From Gemmatimonadota bacterium (GTDB lineage: Bacteria; Gemmatimonadota; Gemmatimonadetes; Longimicrobiales; Gaopeijiaceae), in NCBI GenBank assembly GCA_030827315.1, contig JAURER010000017.1:1-62505 (forward strand): a stretch of 62,505 nucleotides of DNA, written 5' to 3'. The translations under genes were made by a program, and so were the position numbers. The notes beneath the pieces were generated by a model. It saw only the letters and a program-made list of their open reading frames with translations, was not told the origin of the DNA and did no database searches. Positions 26,081 through 34,068 of the stretch are shown one piece after another (positions within the stretch are counted from its first letter, which is position 1; every line of letters starts with the position of its first letter).

Positions 26081-27504
26081 GCCACGGCCGCCGCGACCAC
26101 CGGGCTCACGCCCGGCCAGGACGCGAATTCGCCATCCACCAGCGTCACCCGGTAGCCTTCACGTGCGAGGAGCGCGGCGGCTGCCGAGGCGCGGTTGCCT
26201 GTACGGCAGTACGTGAGCACAGGCTTGTCCTTCGGGATCTCGGCGAGCCGGTGCGCGACCCTCGTGTGCGCGATGTTGATCGCACCCGGGATGTGTGCCC
26301 CCGCGTGCTCGGCGGCGCCCCGGACGTCGAGGATCGTGTACGTGGCCGAGTCCACCTCGGCAGCGAGGTCGTGGAAGTCGACCCGCTCGATGATCTCCTC
26401 GGCCAGGCCGCACTCGACGAGAGCCGAAGGCGGCGTGAAGCCAGCGATGTTGTCGTAGCCGATGCGGACCAGGGTTCGGACGGCCTCGTCCACGTCGGCG
26501 GGGTCGACGATCAGGTAGATGTTTGCCGACGGATCGACGTAGGAACCGACGATCATCGCGAAGTTGATCCCCAGCGGAGCGTAGAGCGAGCCGGGTACGT
26601 GCCCGGCCATGAAGCCCTTCCGGTCCGCACGCGTGTCGACGATGACCGCGCCGTCCCTGCTGCCACGCTCGGCGAGCTCTTCGATGCCGTACAGCTTCGG
26701 AGCAGGCAGGTCGCCGAGGACCGGAACACCGTTCTTGTTGAGATCCTTCATGCGGGCGAAGTAGAGCGGCGGCTCGGGCTGTCCGTCCAGGATGGAGCTC
26801 ACGAAACCGGCTTCCGTGTCGAATCCGAGCGCCGCGTTGAACTTGCGCTCGTAGCCGACCGTCGACTGGGGCACTGCGCCGAGCGCCTTGCCGCACGCGC
26901 TGCCGGCGCCGTGGCCCGGCCAGACCTGCACGTGATCCTCCAGAGCGAGGAAGCGCTTGGTGGACGCGTACAGGCGACGCGCGGACGGTTCCCGCGCTCC
27001 CGTCACTCCGGCGGCCGTCTCCAGCAGGTCGGGGCGTCCGAGGTCGCCCACGAATACGAAGTCGCCGGATGCGATGCCGATCGGCTCGTTGGCGCCGCCG
27101 CCCATGTCCGTGATCAGGAAGCTCACGTGCTCGGGCGTGTGCCCCGGCGTGTGGAGGGCCTGAAGCTTGATGTTGCCCACCATGAACTCGTCGTTGTCGT
27201 GCAGGAAGTGGACGTCGTAGCTCGAGTTCCTGGCCCAGTTGTACTTCCAGTTCGCGTCACCCTCGTCGGAGACGTAGAGCTTCACGTCGTGCTGCTCCGC
27301 GAACTCGCGGAGCCCCGAGAGGAAGTCGGCGTGAATGTGGGTTTCGGTGGCGGCCACGATGCGCAGCCCTTCCTCGGCCGCGATCCGGACGTACCGGTCG
27401 ATGTCGCGCTCGGGGTCGATCACGAGCGCCTCGCCGGTGCGCTGGCAGCCGACGATGTAGGCGTACTGCGCCAGCTCCGGGTCGAAAATCTGTCGAAAGA
27501 ACAT
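26077..27504 (-). CDS. Persulfide dioxygenase-like MBL protein with two rhodanese domains
   Basis: A 475-residue cytosolic fusion. Residues 1-240 are an ETHE1-type MBL domain with THIHADFLSG (H56, H58, D60), HTPGHTPEH and GDLGRPDL. Two rhodanese domains follow: the first lacks an active-site Cys, and the second has CRTGNRAS at C433. The MBL domain should oxidise glutathione or protein persulfide to sulfite, while the active rhodanese could feed or take sulfane sulfur. CstB of staphylococci is a comparable fusion. It sits downstream of the split YeeE/YedE genes and directly before SulP. Confidence 0.87.
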   Translation of the reverse strand: MFFRQIFDPELAQYAYIVGCQRTGEALVIDPERDIDRYVRIAAEEGLRIVAATETHIHADFLSGLREFAEQHDVKLYVSDEGDANWKYNWARNSSYDVHFLHDNDEFMVGNIKLQALHTPGHTPEHVSFLITDMGGGANEPIGIASGDFVFVGDLGRPDLLETAAGVTGAREPSARRLYASTKRFLALEDHVQVWPGHGAGSACGKALGAVPQSTVGYERKFNAALGFDTEAGFVSSILDGQPEPPLYFARMKDLNKNGVPVLGDLPAPKLYGIEELAERGSRDGAVIVDTRADRKGFMAGHVPGSLYAPLGINFAMIVGSYVDPSANIYLIVDPADVDEAVRTLVRIGYDNIAGFTPPSALVECGLAEEIIERVDFHDLAAEVDSATYTILDVRGAAEHAGAHIPGAINIAHTRVAHRLAEIPKDKPVLTYCRTGNRASAAAALLAREGYRVTLVDGEFASWPGVSPVVAAAVA

Positions 27505-27549
27505 GGTGGTATCTCGTGGTTGTTGTCGAAGCGTGATTCGAGGGGTGCC

Positions 27550-28023
27550 TCAGCTGTGAGGCAGGCGATGGCGCAGGGCGCCGTAGGTCCAGACGCCCGC
27601 GAGGGCGCTCGCGAAGGCGGCGGCCATGACGGTCACGCCGTTGCCGAACAGGACGTAGATCGGGCCAGGGCATGCTCCGAGGAGCCCCCACCCGAGTCCG
27701 AAGGCGATCCCGCCGAGCCAGTACTGCGAGCCGGGCGCCTTGAAGGATTCCGTCGGGAGCTCCAGGGGGTGATGGGTCATCGACCGGAGGCCCATGCGCT
27801 TGATGACCTGGATTCCGATCGCACCGACCGCGACGGCCGATCCGATGATCCCGTACATGTGGAAGGCCTGGAAGCGGAACATCTCCTGGATCCTGAACCA
27901 GGACACGACCTCGGCGCGGGTGAAGACGATCCCGAGCACGATGCCGATGACCAGATAGGGCCAGAGGCGCTCGGGCTTTGTCGTCATGGACGACGACTGG
28001 AGGTTCTGGGGTTCGATGGCCAT
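27550..28023 (-). CDS. YeeE/YedE half-transporter, C-terminal-type half
   Basis: A 157-residue membrane protein with about four helices, carrying the YedE-type motif GLLGACPGP with its conserved Cys. In full-length YeeE/TsuA thiosulfate transporters, Cys residues in the pore bind and pass thiosulfate; here the protein is half size, and the partner half is encoded 2 bases upstream. ATG at 28023 is chosen because it follows the upstream stop (TGATCATG). A later ATG at 27987 is possible. It probably pairs with the neighbouring half as one transporter. Confidence 0.83.
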   Translation of the reverse strand: MAIEPQNLQSSSMTTKPERLWPYLVIGIVLGIVFTRAEVVSWFRIQEMFRFQAFHMYGIIGSAVAVGAIGIQVIKRMGLRSMTHHPLELPTESFKAPGSQYWLGGIAFGLGWGLLGACPGPIYVLFGNGVTVMAAAFASALAGVWTYGALRHRLPHS

Positions 28024-28025
28024 GA

Positions 28026-28592
28026 TCACATTCCCCCGCCGAGAAGCATGGGAAGAAGGAGGTGGGTCGAGACGAGGCCTCCGATGAAGAAGCCGATCAC
28101 GGCCACGAGAGAGGTGACCCGCAGCGCGGAGAGGCCCGAGATCGCGTGCCCCGAGGTGCATCCGTTGGCATACCGCGTGCCGAAGCCGACCAGGAACCCG
28201 CCGACGACGATGAGTACGAAGCCGGGGACGGTCGCCAGTGCGCTCCAGGAAAACAGCTCGGAAGGCACGACGCCCGCGAAGTCGTTGATTCCCAGGCCGC
28301 CGAGGTCGGCGCGCGTGGCCTCCGAGATGGCCACGTCACCCGGCCCGGTCAGCGCGGCGACGAAGCCGCCGATCATCAGACCGGCGGCCATGGTCAGGCG
28401 CCACCCACCCAGGTGTCGCCAGGAGTAGTCGAAGTAGTCGAGCCCGCTCGGGATCGTCGCGGCGCAGACGTCGCGGAACGTGGAGGAGATGCCCCACTTC
28501 CGGCCGGCGTACAGGTACACGAGCGGCACGGTCAGGCCGATCGCCGGGCCGGCCACGTACCAGGGCCAGGGCTGTGTCAGGAAGCTCATCAT
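28026..28592 (-). CDS. YeeE/YedE half-transporter, N-terminal-type half
   Basis: A 188-residue membrane protein with four to five helices and the YeeE motif YANGCTSGHAISG, whose Cys is a conserved sulfur-binding residue in this family. Another Cys lies in RDVCAA. Together with the following half-size gene it should form the thiosulfate- or persulfide-type sulfur importer. Start at one of two adjacent ATGs (28592 or 28589). No strong ribosome site is visible. It follows the ArsR gene by 65 bases. Confidence 0.83.
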   Translation of the reverse strand: MMSFLTQPWPWYVAGPAIGLTVPLVYLYAGRKWGISSTFRDVCAATIPSGLDYFDYSWRHLGGWRLTMAAGLMIGGFVAALTGPGDVAISEATRADLGGLGINDFAGVVPSELFSWSALATVPGFVLIVVGGFLVGFGTRYANGCTSGHAISGLSALRVTSLVAVIGFFIGGLVSTHLLLPMLLGGGM

Positions 28593-28657
28593 GGGTTTCG
28601 GGAGGGTTCTGGTGGGAGGGGTGACAAGGTTCGGCAGAGCGAAGGGCGCCCGTACGA

Positions 28658-28990
28658 TCAGCTTCCCGTGCCGAGCATGGCGCTCAGCTCCTCGGCCCGG
28701 GCCTCGAGCCGATCGCACATGACTTCGCAGAGCAGGCCGACCGACGGATCGGCGACGCTGTAGATCGAGTACAGGCCTTCCTTGCGCCGCTCGACGAAGC
28801 TCGATGCGCGCAGAAGACTCAGATGCTTCGAGACGTTGGCCTGGTTCAGGCCGGTCTGGTCGACCAGCTCCGAAACGGTGCATTCACCGTCGAGCAGCAC
28901 GTTGAGGATGCGCAGCCGCGCGGGCTCGGAGAGAACGCGGAAGCGCTCGGCGATCTGTTCGAGGATCTCGGGGGAGAGCGGCTTGGCCAT
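28658..28990 (-). CDS. ArsR/SmtB-family regulator of the sulfur operon
   Basis: A 110-residue winged-helix repressor with the ArsR pattern (SEPARLRIL, NQANVSKHLSLL, EGLYSIY). Cysteines lie at C37, C88 and C92. In SqrR and BigR, two Cys form a tetrasulfide or disulfide when persulfides are present; C37 with C88 or C92 could do the same (inference). As the first gene of the sulfur operon it probably represses its own promoter and is released by sulfane sulfur. An in-frame ATG at 29032 exists, but the homologous region starts at 28990. A dyad lies about 90 bases upstream. Confidence 0.83.
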   Translation of the reverse strand: MAKPLSPEILEQIAERFRVLSEPARLRILNVLLDGECTVSELVDQTGLNQANVSKHLSLLRASSFVERRKEGLYSIYSVADPSVGLLCEVMCDRLEARAEELSAMLGTGS

Positions 28991-29080
28991 TGTTCTGGGT
29001 CGGCTCGGCAGGAGGAAACTGGAACGGCGCATTCGGTGGTCTCCGCGGGCACCCGTGCGCCATGGACGGAGAAATGGTTT

Positions 29081-29109
29081 ACTGTATCACCATATAGTAA
29101 TGTAGTGAT
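29081..29109. promoter_or_regulatory. AT-rich dyad upstream of the ArsR gene
   Basis: Within a GC-rich genome this 29-base block is AT-rich. It contains an imperfect 7-4-7 dyad (ACTGTAT / ATATAGT, 29081-29098) and flanking ATCAC/GTGAT arms (29086-29090 and 29105-29109). It lies between the divergent ArsR operon and the DUF5107 gene. Position and form fit an ArsR-family operator; -35/-10 boxes cannot be fixed with confidence. Confidence 0.5.
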
Positions 29110-29243
29110 GACGAGGGCGCAACACTCCGGTGCGCCGGCGTCCGGCCTGGCCCCGAGTTGTTCGCCCCGGGGGCACGACCGATCTTGACCGGGCAGTGCC
29201 GAGACGTGGGGTCGCGGCCGGTACCCGTGCGAGGAGCATCGTC

Positions 29244-32200
29244 GTGCGCACCTTCTTCTTCGTGATCACCGCCCTCGCGGCCGGTGCCGCGTCGGATGCC
29301 GTCGCACAGCAGGCGGCGCGGGTCGCCGTCGAACGGAGGGTGATCGCGACGTATCCGTTCTCGGGCCCGAACCGTATCCCGATCCTCGCCAGCGACACGC
29401 GGCTGTACCCGTACCACCGTTTCGAGGGCTACGCCCATGAAGCGGAGGATCGGGCGTGGACGGTGGTGCACCTCGAAAACGAGTGGATCGAGCTCTGGGT
29501 GCTTCCCGAGGTGGGAGGGAAGGTCTGGGGCGCCCGGGTCAAGGAAACGGGCCACGAGTTCATCTACCGCAACGAGGTTCTGAAATTCCGCAATATCGCC
29601 CTGCGCGGTCCGTGGACCTCGGGAGGCATCGAGTTCAATTTCGGCGTCATCGGCCATACGCCGTCGACGGCGACGCCGGTCGACTGGGACACGCGCGAGA
29701 ACGGGGACGGAAGCGTGAGCGTCTTCGTGGGGGCCATGGATCTCCCGTCCCGAACGCGCTGGCGGGTCGAGGTCCGGCTGCCGGCCGATCGCGCCTATTT
29801 CGAGACGCGCGTGCAGTGGCACAACCCGACGCCGCTCGAGCAGCCGTACTACAACTGGATGACGGCGGCGGCGTTCGCACAGGACGATCTGGTCATGTCC
29901 ATTCCCGGCACCGCGTACCTCGAGCACCCGGGTGCGGAACGACCGTGGCCGGTGGACGCGGAAGGGCACACGCTTCCCGTGTACGCGGAGAACCGGTTTG
30001 GCGAGAACAAGTCCTTTCACGTCGTCGGCGAGCTGAACGACTTCTTCGGGGGCTACTACCACGAGGACGGGTACGGCTTCGGTCACTGGGCGCGGCACGA
30101 GGAGATGCCGGGCCAGAAGCTCTGGCTCTGGGCGCTCTCACGGCAGGGCGGAATCTGGGAAGACCTGCTCACCGACACGGACGGTCAGTACGTCGAGTTC
30201 CAGGCAGGGCGGCTTCTCGTGCAGTACTCGCCGACGGGTGAGGTGAACCCGATCTCGCAGGCCGGCTTCGACGCGGGCGCCACCGACCGCTGGACGGAGA
30301 CGTGGTTTCCGGTGGAGGGACTCGACGGACTGACGGACGCTTCGCGGGACGGCGCCATGGCGGTGCAGCGGCTCGGCGACGACATGGCGGTCAGGGTCCA
30401 CGCGTTCGGGGCGCTGGCGGACACGCTCCGGATCTGGGCCGACGGGCGCGAGGTTCTCTCCGAGGAAATCCGGTTCGACGTGCTGACGCCCGTCGAGCGA
30501 CGGCTGCGCATCGCGCAGTGGGCTCACGTGCGCGTCGAGCTGTCCGGTCTCGGGCTGGAGTGGGACAGCGCTCCCGGGGCACTTTCGCTCTCTCGCCCGT
30601 GGGCCACGGACGACGACGCGGTGCCGAGCATTCCCGAACGCGACCGCCTCGTCGAGGAGGCTGCGGAGCTCGTGCAGGGGCGATACCTCGAGCGGGCCCG
30701 GGCGGTGTACGGGTCGGTTCTCGACGAGGAGCCGTGGAACAGGGACGCCCTGCTAGGCATGGCGGACCTCGAGTACCGGCGCGGCCGCTTTGACGCCGGT
30801 CTCGCGCTCGTCGATCGCGCGCTCCGCCTCGACACGTACGACGCCGAGGCGAACTTCGTGGCGGGCAACCTCCACAGCGCCCTCGGACGCGACCTGGACG
30901 CCCGCGACGCCTATGGGTGGGCGGCCCGCTCCATGCGATACCGGGCCGTCGCGTACACCCGGCTGTCCGAGATCGCGCTTTCGGCCGGAGCGAACGAAGA
31001 GGCAAGACGATACGCGGTGCTGGCGCTGGATTACGACCGCCATGCGCCGAAGCCGCACCACATGCTCGCCCTGCTCGCGCGGATCGAGGGAGACACCGGC
31101 GCGGCGTCGCGCATCCTCGCGGAAGTCGAGGCGGTCGATCCGCTGGATCATTTCGTTGCCGCGGAGCGGTATCTCGGTGGCCCCCGGAACTCCGCAGCCG
31201 GTGACGGCTTCGGCGCGCGGTTGCGTAGCGAATATCCGGAGCAGGAAGTGCTGGAGCTGGGCATCGATTACGCCCGCCGGGGTCGCGCCGAAGACGCCGC
31301 TGCCTTGCTCGACGCCGTGCCCGTGCTTGCGCGACATCCCATGGTTCGTGCGTGGCGCGCCTGGCTGACCGGCGACGCGACGCTCCTCGCCGGCGGGGCC
31401 GATCCGGCATTCGTCTTTCCCTACCGCGCGGAATCCATCGCCGTGCTTCGGCACGCCGTGCAGGAGGACGCGCACTGGTCGTGGGCGTATCTCCTCGCGC
31501 TGAACCTGTGGGCCCGCGACCGGACGGACGAAGCCGGCAGAATCCTTCACGGCCTGGGTGACGCGCCGGACTTCGCGCCGTTCTACGTGACACGGGCAGC
31601 GTTGGCCGCCCTCGTGGAGAGCTCCTCTCCGCTCGCCGGCTCCGATCAGGAGTCCGATCTACGAAGAGCGGTCGCGCTCGACCCGGGCGACCGGGCCATG
31701 CGCGTGCCCCTGGTGCGCCACCTGCAGGAGGAAGGTCGGTGGGAGGGCGCGCTCGCGGCTTCGTCGGCGGCCCTGACACGGTTTCCCGACGACGCCGACC
31801 TAGCGTTGCTGCACGTGGCGTCGCTGGTGGAGACGATGCGCTGGGATCCGGCGGTCGAGATCCTGGACCGCGTGCGGGTGCTGCCCTCGGAAAACTCGGG
31901 GGTGGCGCATACGCTGTTCGCGCAGGCGCAGACGATGGCGGGCATCGAGGCCCTGGAGCAGGGGAACGCAGCGGCGGCGGTCCGGCGCTTCGAGGCGGCG
32001 CTGAGCTGGCCCGAGCACCTCGGACAGGGGCGCCCCTACGAACCGGAGGAACGGCTGCAGCGGTACCTGCTCGGCGTAGCTCTGAGCGAGGATGGTCAGG
32101 ATGATCGGGCGCGCGACGCTCTGGAACGCGTCGTGGCGACGACCCCGCGCGAAGCGTTCGGAGGCGGGTCCATCGGGAGACTGGATCTGCTGGGTGCGGC

Positions 32201-32414
32201 CGCCATGGCCGACCTCGGACGCTCCTCGGAGTTGCGTGGCTTCGGGGACGGTCCGGAGGGTGCGCTGGCGCGCGTGGCGAGTGCCGTCCGGCGAGCGGCC
32301 GCTGCCGAAGCCGACGTCCACGCGGCGCTCACCCGTGCGCTCGAGGATGCCGCCGCCGAGCTCGCGGACGTCGACGGGCGACTCCTCTGGCGCGGGCTCA
32401 GACTCCGCGAGTGA
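29244..32414 (+). CDS. Large secreted DUF5107 protein with TPR repeats
   Basis: A 1056-residue protein: short signal peptide (ending DAVAQQ), a DUF5107-like galactose-mutarotase-type beta region over about the first 330 residues (ELWVLPEVGGKVWG, FNFGVIGHTPS, WWYN-like YYNWMTAAAF), then a long helical part of tetratricopeptide-type repeats (for example RARAVYGSVLDEEPWNRDAL) to the end. DUF5107 proteins are often found with glycoside hydrolases, so a carbohydrate-related role is likely but unproven. GTG 29244 has GAGGAG at eight bases and fits the signal peptide. It may share the divergent regulatory region with the ArsR operon. Confidence 0.75.
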   Translation: MRTFFFVITALAAGAASDAVAQQAARVAVERRVIATYPFSGPNRIPILASDTRLYPYHRFEGYAHEAEDRAWTVVHLENEWIELWVLPEVGGKVWGARVKETGHEFIYRNEVLKFRNIALRGPWTSGGIEFNFGVIGHTPSTATPVDWDTRENGDGSVSVFVGAMDLPSRTRWRVEVRLPADRAYFETRVQWHNPTPLEQPYYNWMTAAAFAQDDLVMSIPGTAYLEHPGAERPWPVDAEGHTLPVYAENRFGENKSFHVVGELNDFFGGYYHEDGYGFGHWARHEEMPGQKLWLWALSRQGGIWEDLLTDTDGQYVEFQAGRLLVQYSPTGEVNPISQAGFDAGATDRWTETWFPVEGLDGLTDASRDGAMAVQRLGDDMAVRVHAFGALADTLRIWADGREVLSEEIRFDVLTPVERRLRIAQWAHVRVELSGLGLEWDSAPGALSLSRPWATDDDAVPSIPERDRLVEEAAELVQGRYLERARAVYGSVLDEEPWNRDALLGMADLEYRRGRFDAGLALVDRALRLDTYDAEANFVAGNLHSALGRDLDARDAYGWAARSMRYRAVAYTRLSEIALSAGANEEARRYAVLALDYDRHAPKPHHMLALLARIEGDTGAASRILAEVEAVDPLDHFVAAERYLGGPRNSAAGDGFGARLRSEYPEQEVLELGIDYARRGRAEDAAALLDAVPVLARHPMVRAWRAWLTGDATLLAGGADPAFVFPYRAESIAVLRHAVQEDAHWSWAYLLALNLWARDRTDEAGRILHGLGDAPDFAPFYVTRAALAALVESSSPLAGSDQESDLRRAVALDPGDRAMRVPLVRHLQEEGRWEGALAASSAALTRFPDDADLALLHVASLVETMRWDPAVEILDRVRVLPSENSGVAHTLFAQAQTMAGIEALEQGNAAAAVRRFEAALSWPEHLGQGRPYEPEERLQRYLLGVALSEDGQDDRARDALERVVATTPREAFGGGSIGRLDLLGAAAMADLGRSSELRGFGDGPEGALARVASAVRRAAAAEADVHAALTRALEDAAAELADVDGRLLWRGLRLRE

Positions 32415-32422
32415 GCTGCCCG

Positions 32423-34024
32423 CTACCGCCCCTTCCGCGGCACGAGCTCGTTCGCCATGGCGGCCTGATAGACGAAGACCGCCATGATCACCGCGTTCCG
32501 CTTCAGGTCGTCCAGGGGAATCGTGTCGAAGAAGTCGAGATTGGTGTGCCCCCCGGTTCCACCGACATTGTCCTGGAGGAACTGGAAGCCGGGTAGCCCG
32601 ACCTCGTCGAAGGCCACGTGGTCCGTGCTTCCCACGCCGCGCGCAACGATCGTCGTCATGCCCATGTCCCGCAGGGGCTCCATCCACGCGGCGAAGGGCG
32701 CACGCGCGTGCTCGTTGCCCTGCAGCCAGATGCCCCGGTAGCGGCCGGGCCCGTAGTCCTGGTTGAAGTAGGCGGAGAAGCGATCGTACCCGTCCCGACG
32801 CCCGACCTCGGGGTCGTCGGGGTTCCCGAAGTGACGCGCCACGTACGCCCGTGATCCGTAGAGGCCCTGTTCCTCTCCCGACCAGAGGGCGATGCGGATG
32901 GTCCGGCGCGGCTGGACGCCGACCGCCTTCAGGATCCGCATCGCCTCGAGCATGACCGCGACGCCGGAGGTGTTGTCCGACGCGTTGGGGCTCGCGTGCC
33001 AGGTGTCGAAGTGGGCACCAAGCATCACGACCTCGTCGGCGCGGTCGGTGCCCTGGATCTCGCCGAGCACGTTGTGCGCCTCGGTCACGCGCTCGCCGTG
33101 CCGGTTCTGGACCTCGACCTCGACCTCCACGGGGATGTCACGGGCGGCGATCCGGTAGATGCGGTTGTAGTGCTCGGGCGTGATCGCGATCACCGGAACC
33201 GAGGCCAGCGTCGCGTCGCGAGCCCACTGGTCGACCTTCGCTCCCGGCCTCGCGAAGCCGCGCACCGCTCCCGGCCACCCGCTGCTCGACTCGAGCAAGA
33301 CGGCGGCACCCTCCGAGACGTAGAAGGCCAGCTTCTCCTCGGCGGTCAGCACGTCGGGGTTGGCAGGGCGCGGTGGGTACAGGCGCGAGAAGTACGGGTC
33401 CGGCCCCGGGGGTGGCACCATGACGTCCCGCTCGAGCTCACGGAGTTCCTCGTCGGTGCGGCGCGGCGTGCCGGTTTCGAAGCGGGAAATGTCGATGGCG
33501 GCGGGCGGCGTCGAGAGGACCGCGACGCCCCGCAGCCTTCCGCGGTAGCGATCGAGATCCTGTCGCGTGTGTACGTCTCCGATCACCGCGGGCAGTCGCT
33601 GCCGCCCCTGGGTACCCGGCGTGTGCGCGATCGGATACCCCACGAGGGGCGAGTAGTCCGGCTCGAGCATGTGCAGGGACACGTACTCGTTGTCCCAGCT
33701 CGCGCCGTACTCCATGAAGGGTTCGCGCTCGACGTTCACCAGTCCGATGCGCTCCATCTCGCCGACGACCCAGCGCTGGGCGCGGTCCATGTCCGCTGAG
33801 TTCGTGAGGCGGGCGCCGAGCACGTCCGTCATGTACGAGAACGTGTTGGGAAGCTCGGACCGCTGGAGCCCTTCCTCCCGGATTTTCGCCACCATCTCGA
33901 TGTCGACCGACCAGGTGGTCGCCTGGGCGGCGAGCGGCGCCGCGCACCCGGCAGCGACGACCACGAGTCCGGGCAGGCGAGCGCGCGCGCGTGCGCTCGC
34001 CGCGACGGGGTACGATCGCTTCAT
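32423..34024 (-). CDS. Secreted M28-family aminopeptidase
   Basis: A 533-residue protein with a signal peptide (cleavage near PLAAQA), a PA-like insert and an M28 peptidase domain. Metal ligands are visible as GAHFDTW, ASDNTSG, SGEEQGLYG and the late GGTGGHTNLDF His. It resembles carboxypeptidase Q-like exported M28 enzymes that cleave peptides outside the cytoplasm. GGAG lies close upstream of the ATG. It ends 8 bases after the convergent DUF5107 gene. Confidence 0.87.
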   Translation of the reverse strand: MKRSYPVAASARARARLPGLVVVAAGCAAPLAAQATTWSVDIEMVAKIREEGLQRSELPNTFSYMTDVLGARLTNSADMDRAQRWVVGEMERIGLVNVEREPFMEYGASWDNEYVSLHMLEPDYSPLVGYPIAHTPGTQGRQRLPAVIGDVHTRQDLDRYRGRLRGVAVLSTPPAAIDISRFETGTPRRTDEELRELERDVMVPPPGPDPYFSRLYPPRPANPDVLTAEEKLAFYVSEGAAVLLESSSGWPGAVRGFARPGAKVDQWARDATLASVPVIAITPEHYNRIYRIAARDIPVEVEVEVQNRHGERVTEAHNVLGEIQGTDRADEVVMLGAHFDTWHASPNASDNTSGVAVMLEAMRILKAVGVQPRRTIRIALWSGEEQGLYGSRAYVARHFGNPDDPEVGRRDGYDRFSAYFNQDYGPGRYRGIWLQGNEHARAPFAAWMEPLRDMGMTTIVARGVGSTDHVAFDEVGLPGFQFLQDNVGGTGGHTNLDFFDTIPLDDLKRNAVIMAVFVYQAAMANELVPRKGR

Positions 34025-34068
34025 CGGTCTTCTCCGGAGAGGGGTCCACGGAGCCGTCCGGCCACCGT

